Origin: Methylotenera sp.
GTDB taxonomy: Bacteria > Pseudomonadota > Gammaproteobacteria > Burkholderiales > Methylophilaceae
Length of the DNA stretch: 64,000 bases
Assembly: GCF_029945705.1 (NCBI RefSeq)
Contig: NZ_JAQSDC010000056.1
Location: 1 to 64,000, forward strand
Direction of reading: 5' to 3'
Within the stretch, counting starts at the first letter, position 1. Each line of letters starts with the position of its first letter. The position numbers and the translations under genes are program-made. Under the pieces are notes generated by a model. The model was not told where the DNA came from. It ran no database searches and saw only the letters and a list, made by a program, of their open reading frames with translations. Shown here piece after piece: positions 38,996 to 47,049 of the stretch.

Positions 38996-39754
38996 TTAAT
39001 TCTTTACGTGAAGTCCACATTCTTTGTTTAGTGGGTCTTCCCACCACCATCTGCCAGCACGAATATCTTCGCCCATGGCAATGGCGCGTGTACATGGTGC
39101 GCAACCGATACTTGGGTAAAACTGATCGTGCAGTTGGTTATAAGGTACTTCGTGCATGCGGATATAGGCCCAAACTTCTTGCTCTGTCCAATCGCTTAAT
39201 GGATTAAACTTTTCTAGTTTGTTGCCTTCATCAAATTCGCGCACTGGTAAGCTAGTTCGTGTAGTGGCTTGTGCCGCGCGCATACCAGTCACCCATGCAG
39301 CTTTGCCTTTAAGTGCGCGTTGCAAAGGTTCTACTTTACGCATATGACAGCAGCTTTTACGCAAATCAATACTTTCGTAAAAAGCATTAATGCCATTAGA
39401 CTTAACGTAAAACTCGACCGTGGCGGCTTGTGGAAAATACACATTAAGCTTTGTGCTGTAATGCTTTTCAGTTTCTGCAATCAAGTCATACGTTTCAACA
39501 GGTAAGCGACCAGTATCGAGTGAGAAAATCTCAATCGCTAACTGATTTTTTAAGATGATGTCAGTTAACACCATGTCTTCTGCACCAAAGCTGTTGGCGA
39601 AGGTAATTGCTTTTAACTCAGCTCTAGCATCGCGCAATAACATAATGACGGCAGCCGCTTTTGCATTCACGCTGGCAACAAGAGTATCAGTCAATTCAGG
39701 CTTAGTAGCGGGATTGCTAGCCGCTGGTTTGAGTATAGAAACGATACTATTCAT
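38996..39754 (-). CDS. cysH: Assimilatory adenylyl-sulfate (APS) reductase
   Basis: This enzyme reduces APS to sulfite. The 252-residue protein carries both Cys pairs of the [4Fe-4S] APS-reductase subgroup: C135-C136 in SCCHMRK and C218/C221 in GCAPCTR. The thiol-nucleophile motif KECGLH with C246 is near the C-terminus. Such cluster-bearing forms use APS rather than PAPS, which fits the lack of cysC here. Its start overlaps the DUF934 stop by one base. Confidence 0.94.
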   Translation of the reverse strand: MNSIVSILKPAASNPATKPELTDTLVASVNAKAAAVIMLLRDARAELKAITFANSFGAEDMVLTDIILKNQLAIEIFSLDTGRLPVETYDLIAETEKHYSTKLNVYFPQAATVEFYVKSNGINAFYESIDLRKSCCHMRKVEPLQRALKGKAAWVTGMRAAQATTRTSLPVREFDEGNKLEKFNPLSDWTEQEVWAYIRMHEVPYNQLHDQFYPSIGCAPCTRAIAMGEDIRAGRWWWEDPLNKECGLHVKN

Positions 39755-40371
39755 TACGCAATCCGATTGTAGCGTTTAAACACAGGGCGAGGTTCATCCA
39801 CCGCACCTTGGTATGGGTTGGTAAAGTCACTCAAGCTTGCTAAAGCTTCTGTGGCTGAGCGATCAGCACGAACGAGATAGCTAGTAAAGCCACTGCGTTT
39901 AAAGAAGTATAATTGGTCACGCAATACATCTCCAATCGCACGCAATTCATTTTTAAAGCCATAGCGTGAGCGCAATAGGGTGCCTAGTGAAAATATGCGA
40001 CCATCAGCAAAACGTTCTACATGCACGGCGATAATCGGCAAGCTATTTAAATCGCTTACACTAGCCACTAAATCTTCTAAAATTTCATGGGTATCAACCC
40101 ACACGCCGATTTCATTGGTGGTCATACGGCCTTGTAGCTCGGCTTTGCGCGCGATAAATACGCTTAGTGGTACAATTATTTTGCCATTGCTTGGAATCTC
40201 AGTATTAGCAATTTGTTCGGCTGAAACAGTTTTTTCGCCAGTGAGCTTGAATAAAACTACTTTACCCGCCTGTTTACGTTCTTCCACTTGGCTAACTGGT
40301 AGTTTAACGACAGTCCATTCATTTTCAGTAATGGAAGCAATGCCATTATTTAGCGTGATTAGATTACTCAT
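39754..40371 (-). CDS. DUF934 protein, sulfite-reductase-associated
   Basis: DUF934 proteins are small and are nearly always encoded beside cysI/cysH in proteobacteria; their role is unproven. The 205-residue protein has the family core VERFADGRIFSLGTLLRSRY and GFKNELRAIGDVLRDQLYF. It overlaps cysI by 4 bp (ATGA), so it is translationally coupled. An accessory role in sulfite reduction is inferred from position. Confidence 0.88.
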   Translation of the reverse strand: MSNLITLNNGIASITENEWTVVKLPVSQVEERKQAGKVVLFKLTGEKTVSAEQIANTEIPSNGKIIVPLSVFIARKAELQGRMTTNEIGVWVDTHEILEDLVASVSDLNSLPIIAVHVERFADGRIFSLGTLLRSRYGFKNELRAIGDVLRDQLYFFKRSGFTSYLVRADRSATEALASLSDFTNPYQGAVDEPRPVFKRYNRIA

Positions 40372-42050
40372 GCGGTTACTCCTGGTTTTGCTGTGCTTTT
40401 GTCTGCATAAACATGTGCTTTGAATGGTGCAACACCGAGGCGACGTGCGGTATCAATAAAGCGCTCTTCAGGTGTGCGCTCTTGAATGTAAACATCAATC
40501 AATTTTTGTACTACGGAAGGCATTTCTTCTGCAGAGAATGATGGCCCAATCACTGAGCCCAAGCTTGCGTCATTACCTTGGCTACCACCAATGCTGACTT
40601 GGTACCACTCAGAACCATCTTTATCGACACCTAAGATACCGATGTGGCCAATGTGGTGATGACCACAGGCGTTCATACAACCAGAGATATTGAGTTCAAT
40701 ATCGCCAATATCATGCAAGTAATCTAGATTATCAAACTGCATTTGAATTGCAGTAGCAATCGGGATGCTTTTTGCGTTAGCCAATGAACAGAAATCGCCA
40801 CCTGGGCAGCAGATAATATCAGTCAACAAGCCGATGTTTGGCGTTGCTAAACCATTTGCACGGGCTTTTTCCCACACAGCAAACAAGTCGCTTAGTTTGA
40901 TATCGGCCAAAATTAAGTTTTGCTCGTGTGATACACGCAATTCGCCAAAGCTATATTGGTCGGCAAGGTCGGCAACAACATGCATTTGCTCCGCAGTTGC
41001 ATCCCCAGGCGCTGTACCATGTGGTTTTAAAGAGAGCGTAACGGCACGATAGCCAGCAGTTTTGTGCGCATGCACATTACGTTTTACCCATGCAGCAAAA
41101 GCTGGATTACTTGCAATAGCCCCATCAAAACTTGCATCATGTGCTGGTAATACTTCATAAGGCATAGCTTCGAAATGTTTGCTAACGCGCTCTAATTCAC
41201 CTTCAGGAATCGTGTTAGGTGCATCTTTCAAGTGCGACCACTCTTCTTCAACTTGGCGTTTGAACTCTTCAATACCAAGTGCTTTTACCAAAATCTTGAT
41301 ACGCGCTTTGTAAGAGTTATCGCGACGACCATGTAAGTTGTAAACGCGAATAATCGCTTCGCAATAGGTTAGCGCATGCTGCCATTCTAAATGCTCGCGA
41401 ATTACCGCGCCTAGAATCGGCGTACGACCTAAACCACCGCCTACCCATACTTTAATGGCGACTTTATCATTATTATCTTTATAAAACTCCATGCCGATGT
41501 CGTGCATTTGCACCACAGCACGGTCGTCCGTAGTACCAGAAACAGCAATTTTGAATTTTCGAGGTAATAGTGCAAATTCTGGGTGAAATGTACTCCATTG
41601 ACGCATGATTTCAGCCATGACGCGTGGGTCAATAATTTCATCAGGTGCAACGCCAGCGAATTGGTCGGTAGTAATATTGCGGATACAGTTACCCGAAGTT
41701 TGAATAGCGTGCATTTCAACCGTCGCTAATTCAGCTAAAATTTCTGGCACATCTTCTAATTTAGGCCAATTTAATTGTAAATTTTGGCGCGTGCTGAAAT
41801 GTCCGTAACCTTTGTCGTACTTGCCAGTAATGTCAGCCAATTTACGTAATTGCTTGCTTGACAGCATGCCGTAAGGCACGGCAATACGCAACATAGGCGC
41901 TTGGCGTTGTATATACAGGCCGTTTTGTAAACGTAGCGGACGGAACTCTTCTTCGCTTAATTCGCCTGCCAAATAACGACGTGTTTGATCACGATATTGC
42001 GCAACGCGCTCATCGACTAGTGTCTGGTCTATTTCATCATACTTATACAT
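40368..42050 (-). CDS. cysI: Sulfite reductase hemoprotein (siroheme/4Fe-4S)
   Basis: It reduces sulfite to sulfide by six electrons. The 560-residue protein shows the sulfite/nitrite reductase pattern: SGNCIRNI, the cluster/siroheme Cys motifs CCPGGDFC and CMNACGHHHIG, and Arg/Lys-rich sulfite-binding segments. No flavoprotein CysJ and no siroheme synthase gene lie nearby. The electron donor may therefore be a ferredoxin such as FdxA or another reductase. It is second in the minus-strand operon, 73 bp after the TSUP permease. Confidence 0.93.
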   Translation of the reverse strand: MYKYDEIDQTLVDERVAQYRDQTRRYLAGELSEEEFRPLRLQNGLYIQRQAPMLRIAVPYGMLSSKQLRKLADITGKYDKGYGHFSTRQNLQLNWPKLEDVPEILAELATVEMHAIQTSGNCIRNITTDQFAGVAPDEIIDPRVMAEIMRQWSTFHPEFALLPRKFKIAVSGTTDDRAVVQMHDIGMEFYKDNNDKVAIKVWVGGGLGRTPILGAVIREHLEWQHALTYCEAIIRVYNLHGRRDNSYKARIKILVKALGIEEFKRQVEEEWSHLKDAPNTIPEGELERVSKHFEAMPYEVLPAHDASFDGAIASNPAFAAWVKRNVHAHKTAGYRAVTLSLKPHGTAPGDATAEQMHVVADLADQYSFGELRVSHEQNLILADIKLSDLFAVWEKARANGLATPNIGLLTDIICCPGGDFCSLANAKSIPIATAIQMQFDNLDYLHDIGDIELNISGCMNACGHHHIGHIGILGVDKDGSEWYQVSIGGSQGNDASLGSVIGPSFSAEEMPSVVQKLIDVYIQERTPEERFIDTARRLGVAPFKAHVYADKSTAKPGVTA

Positions 42051-42123
42051 GTTGTGCTTTTCTTAATCTCAAAAACTTAACTAATAATTTCTACGGCAGT
42101 GCAGAGCTAGGTAACTCGTTATT

Positions 42124-42894
42124 TTAATGGAAAACGAGTTTTAAGCCCACAAAAATCAATATTAATGCAAGTGCAATACGTACCCCATGCTCAGGTATTT
42201 TTGAACTCAAGTGGCTACCAATCCAAATGCCTGGAATTGAGCCGATTAATAAAGTGCCAAGTAAGCTGTAATCTACGGTGCCAATACTTGCATGACCAAG
42301 CCCAGCAACCAATGTTAGTGGCACTGCATGCGCAATATCTGAACCAATAATAGTGAGAATAGATCTACGCGGATAGATGATTAAGAGGGCTGTTACCCCC
42401 AATGCGCCTGCGCCAACTGAGGTTAGCGTGACTAATGCGCCTAACACTATGCCTAATATGACGGTTAAATAGGGCGTCCATTTCTCATTCACCAAATGTT
42501 CTTTGTTTGAAAATTTAACCAACTGATTGCGAAATAGCACAGAAAGTGAAGTCACTAATAGCGCAATGCCAAGCCAAAATTTAATGGTATTCACTGCAGC
42601 ATCTGAAGCGATATCTTGATTACGCAAATACAGGGTCGTTAAAATAGACGCTGGAACGCTACCAAATGCTAACAGTCGTACTATTTTCCAATCGATATTG
42701 CCAAGTTTGCCGTGTGCGAAAATACCTACACTTTTTGTCACTGAAGCGTAGAGCAAATCCGTGCCTACAGCTAAAGCGGGTTTGATGTGGAAAAATAGCA
42801 CAAGAATCGGCGTCATTAAAGAGCCGCCGCCCACACCAGTCAAACCAACCAACATGCCGACAACAAAGCCAGCGACAATATAACCAAATTCCAT
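42124..42894 (-). CDS. TSUP-family sulfite/sulfate permease
   Basis: A 256-residue membrane protein with about 7-8 hydrophobic segments. The repeated TSUP signatures are VGMLVGLTGVGGGSLMTPIL at the N-terminus and LGALVTLTSVGAGALGVTAL in the second half. As the first gene of the cys operon it probably moves a sulfur oxyanion or related sulfur compound, but direction and substrate are not visible. It is divergent from the CysB-type gene across a 168-bp control region. Confidence 0.88.
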   Translation of the reverse strand: MEFGYIVAGFVVGMLVGLTGVGGGSLMTPILVLFFHIKPALAVGTDLLYASVTKSVGIFAHGKLGNIDWKIVRLLAFGSVPASILTTLYLRNQDIASDAAVNTIKFWLGIALLVTSLSVLFRNQLVKFSNKEHLVNEKWTPYLTVILGIVLGALVTLTSVGAGALGVTALLIIYPRRSILTIIGSDIAHAVPLTLVAGLGHASIGTVDYSLLGTLLIGSIPGIWIGSHLSSKIPEHGVRIALALILIFVGLKLVFH

Positions 42895-42976
42895 GTGGAG
42901 TATCCGTTAATTAAAGCAGTTTATTAAACATTTTTCCTAAAGACTGCGCACTATATCAGGTATAAAATATATTTTT

Positions 42977-42993
42977 TAGAATATGTCATTCTA
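42977..42993. promoter_or_regulatory. Perfect LysR-type operator between the cys operon and cysB
   Basis: TAGAAT-ATGTC-ATTCTA is a perfect inverted repeat containing the T-N11-A pattern of LysR-family sites. It lies between two divergent starts, 70 bp before cysB and about 83 bp before the permease, where CysB would act on both. More AT-rich half-site-like sequence follows. Confidence 0.55.
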
Positions 42994-43062
42994 TATGTAT
43001 AATTTTTAGTTATATTGAATTGCTTAACTTTGAAATAACAAAGACAACGAAATTAAAAGACT

Positions 43063-43992
43063 ATGAAACTACAACAACTACGTTATCTCAACGAGGTGGC
43101 TCGCCAAGACCTTAATATCACGAGTGCAGCTGATGCTTTATATACTTCACAACCAGGAGTGAGTAAGCAGATTCAGTTATTTGAAGAAGAGATCGGTTTG
43201 CAGGTATTTTTACGCAATGGAAAGCGGCTCACGGGCATTACTGAGCCAGGCCAGCAGATACTATCGTTAGCTGCAAAAGTCATGCATCAAATCGATAATA
43301 TCAAACGCGTAGGTGATGAGTTTAGTAATACCGAAACTGGCACCTTGACAATTGCGACTACGCATACTCAAGCTCGCTATAAATTGCCGGCGGTTGTAAA
43401 AGCATTTATGACAGCTTACCCGCATGTTAAGTTAAACATTCACCAAGGCAACCCTAGCCAAGTGGCTGAACAAGTTGCAAAAGGTGATGCAGACGTTGGC
43501 ATTGCGACTGAGTATATTAGTGATTTTGAAAACCTATTATGCCTGCCTTGTTATGAATGGAACCGTTGCGTGGTGGTGCCACACGGTCATCCGTTGCTGC
43601 TAGATGGCACATTGACACTGGAGAAATTAGCGGCTTATCCGTTGATTACCTACGATTTTGGCTACACAGGTGGTAGCTTGGTATCAAAAACGTTTAGCGA
43701 AGCAGGCGTTTCACCTAACGTTGTGCTGACCGCAATTGACGCTGACGTGATTAAAACCTATGTGACATTAGGGTTGGGCGTAGGGTTGCTAGCGAATATG
43801 GCATATGACACTGAGCGTGACTCAAATTTAGCAATGGTTGATGTCAGCCATCTATTTCCAAACAGCACGACCTATTTAGGTGTTCGTAAAGATGCTTTCT
43901 TACGTGCTTATATGTATGGTTTTATTGAACTCATGGCGCCAAAATTTAATCGTAAAGCAGTGAACGAAGCACTTAAAATAAGTGGCACTTAA
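43063..43992 (+). CDS. cysB: CysB-type LysR-family regulator
   Basis: A 309-residue LysR regulator with N-terminal winged helix-turn-helix (KLQQLRYLNEVARQDLNITS, SQPGVSKQIQLFEEEIG) and a periplasmic-binding-like effector domain (ATTHTQARYKLPAVVKAF). This is the CysB/Cbl subgroup, which senses N-acetylserine, thiosulfate or sulfide. Its position divergent to the cys operon supports the role of sulfur-assimilation activator. Confidence 0.93.
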   Translation: MKLQQLRYLNEVARQDLNITSAADALYTSQPGVSKQIQLFEEEIGLQVFLRNGKRLTGITEPGQQILSLAAKVMHQIDNIKRVGDEFSNTETGTLTIATTHTQARYKLPAVVKAFMTAYPHVKLNIHQGNPSQVAEQVAKGDADVGIATEYISDFENLLCLPCYEWNRCVVVPHGHPLLLDGTLTLEKLAAYPLITYDFGYTGGSLVSKTFSEAGVSPNVVLTAIDADVIKTYVTLGLGVGLLANMAYDTERDSNLAMVDVSHLFPNSTTYLGVRKDAFLRAYMYGFIELMAPKFNRKAVNEALKISGT

Positions 43993-44018
43993 TTCATTTT
44001 AAAGCTAGGAGTGTTGAG

Positions 44019-44588
44019 ATGCGTAAGTTTATTTCATTGTCAGTTTTAGTGTTAATAGTGAGTGCCTGTGCTGCAGTAAAGCCAGCTATCTCTGATAAAG
44101 TAACTCCTGAGAAAGTAGAGCTATCGGGCCAAGTGCGTGCGGGTATGCCCCCAATAGATAACACTACCGCAATTTATGAGTTGGCTGTGCATGATGGTGT
44201 GAGTTATCAAGATGTAGTGGATAGCCTCAAAAGCCTCTCTGAGGGAAGAAACTTTGTTAATCCCGCTAACTTTCCTATTGGTGAACACATCAAAAAGCGT
44301 GGTATAGACCCGCAAGGCATTAAAGAGGTACACAGCTTCTGTAATTTGAGCTTGGGTACCGATATTTTCTTAGATCACCCTGAGTTTTTGGTGTTCGCGC
44401 CTTGTCGCATTGCGCTCTATGAAAAGCCCGATGCAAACAAAAAACTAAAACTATTTATTGGTTTAGCGAGACCAACTTATGATTTGAGAAGTATAAAGAA
44501 TCCTACCCCTCGCGCCCAAAAAGCTGCTCAAGAATTAGAAAGTACCTTGCTGGAAATTATGGATAAAGCGAGTAAAGGGGATATTTAA
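44019..44588 (+). CDS. DUF302-domain lipoprotein
   Basis: A 189-residue protein with a signal peptide and lipobox VSAC (Cys17), so it is probably anchored to a membrane on the periplasmic side. The rest resembles DUF302: YQDVVDSLKSLSEGRNF, FCNLSLGTDIFLDHPEF, FAPCRIALYE and LFIGLARPTYDL. AGGAG precedes the ATG. Function is unknown. It follows cysB by 26 bp and may be co-transcribed with it. Confidence 0.78.
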   Translation: MRKFISLSVLVLIVSACAAVKPAISDKVTPEKVELSGQVRAGMPPIDNTTAIYELAVHDGVSYQDVVDSLKSLSEGRNFVNPANFPIGEHIKKRGIDPQGIKEVHSFCNLSLGTDIFLDHPEFLVFAPCRIALYEKPDANKKLKLFIGLARPTYDLRSIKNPTPRAQKAAQELESTLLEIMDKASKGDI

Positions 44589-44664
44589 TGGATATTTTTG
44601 TAGTACATACACTCATCACATTAGGTAAAGACCTTTACTTGCTGCCAAATTGAGAGAAAGTTAC

Positions 44665-44688
44665 CTAGGCAATAAAGCTATTGCCTAG
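44665..44688. terminator. Hairpin after the DUF302 gene
   Basis: CTAGGCAATA and TATTGCCTAG are perfect 10-bp complements around loop AAGC, 77 bp past the stop. No T-run, so the hairpin is real but termination unproven. Confidence 0.45.
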
Positions 44689-44826
44689 TGTGGCTAAGCT
44701 GAGATTTATTTAAAGCGGCTCTTCTCTAGCTTTCCCTTCCCTAAGTTAGCACTAAGTATTCATTGCTATAGTGATCTTTCATTACATTTAGAATGTTTTT
44801 GGTTTTAACTAATTTCCGGAGTAGAT

Positions 44827-45585
44827 ATGAACACAGAATTGAATCATGTGATTAGCAAAGTCCCAGAGGTCACTTTATTATTTTGGATAGTCAAAATTGT
44901 GGCGACTACCCTAGGTGAGACTGGTGGAGACGCGTTTTCTATGTCGCTTGGCTTAGGCTATCTTTTAAGCTCAGTCATTTTTGCAGTAATTTTTGCCGTT
45001 GCAGTAATTGCTCAGATTAAAGCCAAAAAATTTACTCCAGTACTTTACTGGACGACAATCATAGCCACTACCACACTAGGTACAACAGTTGCTGACTTTG
45101 CAGACCGCTCATTAGGTATTGGCTACGCTGGTGGGTCCACACTTCTATTCACATTGCTCATAGCTTCATTAGTTATTTGGTATCGTTCAATTGGTTCTAT
45201 TGCTGTAGAGAGTATTAACACGCCAAAAGCTGAGATGTTTTATTGGGTGACCATTATGTTTTCTCAAACGTTGGGTACCGCTTTGGGTGACTGGGTCGCA
45301 GATACACCAAGTTTAGGTTACCTAGGGGCAGCAATGATTTTTGGAGGATTATTGTTACTCATTATTGCAGCGCATTTTTGGATAAATGTATCTAAAACCA
45401 TCTTATTTTGGTCAGCGTTTGTGTTAACGCGTCCTTTAGGTGCTGTGCTTGGTGACTACCTCGATAAGCCAATTTCTGCGGGCGGTTTGGACTTAAGTCG
45501 ATTTGGAGCCAGTGCGGTTTTGTTGGGCTTTATCGTCTTGTGTATCTATTACTTTCCGCAACGTGCTGCGCAGAAGTCACATTAA
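44827..45585 (+). CDS. DUF347-repeat (COG4705) inner-membrane protein
   Basis: A 252-residue protein of about eight membrane helices, built from four tandem repeats. Each has an LG-rich motif then an acidic turn: TTLGETGGDAFSMSLGLGY (about 27-45), TTLGTTVADFADRSLGIGY, QTLGTALGDWVADTPSLGY and RPLGAVLGDYLDKPISAGG. This is the four-repeat DUF347 architecture. The conserved Asp in each repeat suggests ion or metal handling, but the function is unknown. AATTTCCGGAGTAGAT gives a clear ribosome-binding site. It heads the run with the putative OMP and two-component genes. Confidence 0.85.
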   Translation: MNTELNHVISKVPEVTLLFWIVKIVATTLGETGGDAFSMSLGLGYLLSSVIFAVIFAVAVIAQIKAKKFTPVLYWTTIIATTTLGTTVADFADRSLGIGYAGGSTLLFTLLIASLVIWYRSIGSIAVESINTPKAEMFYWVTIMFSQTLGTALGDWVADTPSLGYLGAAMIFGGLLLLIIAAHFWINVSKTILFWSAFVLTRPLGAVLGDYLDKPISAGGLDLSRFGASAVLLGFIVLCIYYFPQRAAQKSH

Positions 45586-45608
45586 GTGCATCTTCTGTCA
45601 AAATTAAA

Positions 45609-46367
45609 ATGAATACGCTAAATAAAATAATACGAACTACTTTTGTAGTCATCGGCTTGGTTTCAACTGAATTTGCATTTGCAGGTGCGCCATTTATTAC
45701 GGACGATCCAGAACCTGTTTCAGCAAAAGACTGGGAGGTGAATTACGCCATCAGTAAAACGTGGGTTGAGGGTTCTACCTCAACAGCATTGCCGAGCATT
45801 GATGTTAATTATGGGTATTCTGACCAGATTCAATTGCATGTTCAGTCTCGCTATACCTATCAAGTTGAAGGTGACGACACGCAATCGGACTTTGATAATA
45901 CTGAAATTGGCATTAAATATAGATTTTTGCACCTAAAGGGAAATGACGTTGAATTCATGTTGGGTATTTATCCGATGTTACAGCTGCCAACAGGAGATAG
46001 TAAATTAGGGGTGGCTAGCGGTAAGACTCAGGCATTTCTGCCCATCTGGGGACAACTTAACACTGGCAAATGGACACTATATGGTGGGGCCGGATACCGA
46101 ATTAATCGATATTCATTGGCTACTAACTCTTTGTTTCTTGGCGCAACAGCGCTATATGCACTAAGTGATCACTTTAAGATTGGTGGCGAATTATTTCGTG
46201 AATCAGCAACGACAAAGGCTGACCAGCTCAGTAGCGGTTTTAATCTAGGTGGTATTTACAATATATCAAAGGATTATGGCCTATTATTTTCGGCAGGGCG
46301 CGCATTGAATAGTGTCGCTGAAACCAATAAGCTGTCCGTATTTCTTGCTCTACAAGTGGTTTATTAA
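45609..46367 (+). CDS. Putative outer-membrane beta-barrel protein (transporter/MetA-like family)
   Basis: From ATG 45609 the protein has 252 residues with a signal peptide (cleavage near EFAFA-GAP). Alternating strand patterns follow, with many Tyr/Gly. The start TDDPEPVSAKDWEVNYAI resembles proteins annotated as 'transporter' or phenol-pathway MetA-like OMPs. A longer frame from 45540 would overlap the previous gene and spoil the signal peptide, so I choose 45609. It is 23 bp after the DUF347 gene and 16 bp before the response regulator. Confidence 0.7.
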   Translation: MNTLNKIIRTTFVVIGLVSTEFAFAGAPFITDDPEPVSAKDWEVNYAISKTWVEGSTSTALPSIDVNYGYSDQIQLHVQSRYTYQVEGDDTQSDFDNTEIGIKYRFLHLKGNDVEFMLGIYPMLQLPTGDSKLGVASGKTQAFLPIWGQLNTGKWTLYGGAGYRINRYSLATNSLFLGATALYALSDHFKIGGELFRESATTKADQLSSGFNLGGIYNISKDYGLLFSAGRALNSVAETNKLSVFLALQVVY

Positions 46368-46383
46368 AGCCACACACACACTT

Positions 46384-47049
46384 ATGCGAGTTTTATTGGT
46401 TGAAGATGACATGATGATTGGCGAGGCTCTTCAGGGCGGCTTACGCGATGCTTCTTATGCTGTCGATTGGCTCACAAATGGCAAGGCTGCCCTTGAGGCG
46501 CTTGCTGTTGAGTATTATGACCTTGTGCTTTTGGATTTAGGTTTACCTGGGTTGGATGGGCTGTCAGTGCTTAGCGCATTACGTGCAAAGAATCATCAAG
46601 TACCAGTATTGATTATTACTGCACGCGATGGCACCAATGACCGAATAAGAGGCTTAGACTGCGGAGCAGATGATTATATTAGTAAACCATTTGAGCTATC
46701 AGAATTGTTGGCTAGAATGCGAGCGGTGCTACGTAGAAATAATGGTGGGGCTAATACATTATTGAGTAACGGGTTGTTGACGCTTGATACGGTTACACAC
46801 GAAGTCAGCATGAGTGATCAAGCTGGTTTTCAGCTTTCAAATCGCGAGTATGCTCTTTTAGAAGCATTGATGTTAAGACCAGGGGCCATTCTCTCACGTA
46901 GTGATTTAGAAACTCGAATCTATGGCTGGGGTGAAGAGGTTGAGAGTAATGCTGTTGAGTTCTTAATTCACGCATTACGCAAAAAACTTGGGAGCCATGT
47001 GATAAAAAATCTTAGGGGTGTTGGATGGATGGTTTCAAAAGCAAATTAA
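46384..47049 (+). CDS. OmpR-family response regulator (QseB/PmrA-like)
   Basis: A 221-residue regulator: receiver domain with acidic pocket EDD (7-9), phosphoacceptor Asp51 in LLDLGLPGLDG, Lys of the SKPFE motif, and a C-terminal winged helix ending ESNAVEFLIHALRKKLGSH...RGVGWMV. Start at ATG 46384 because the receiver begins there; the upstream extension overlaps the preceding gene. It overlaps the histidine kinase by 25 bp, so the two form a cognate pair. Confidence 0.93.
   Translation: MRVLLVEDDMMIGEALQGGLRDASYAVDWLTNGKAALEALAVEYYDLVLLDLGLPGLDGLSVLSALRAKNHQVPVLIITARDGTNDRIRGLDCGADDYISKPFELSELLARMRAVLRRNNGGANTLLSNGLLTLDTVTHEVSMSDQAGFQLSNREYALLEALMLRPGAILSRSDLETRIYGWGEEVESNAVEFLIHALRKKLGSHVIKNLRGVGWMVSKAN

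Noticed and set aside
39980-40423. A 147-codon plus-strand open frame across DUF934
   Set aside because: Antisense to the well-supported DUF934/cysI overlap, with no family resemblance.
44588-44653. A 21-codon frame starting at ATG 44588 after the DUF302 gene
   Set aside because: Too short, overlaps the DUF302 stop, and shows no conserved or functional feature.
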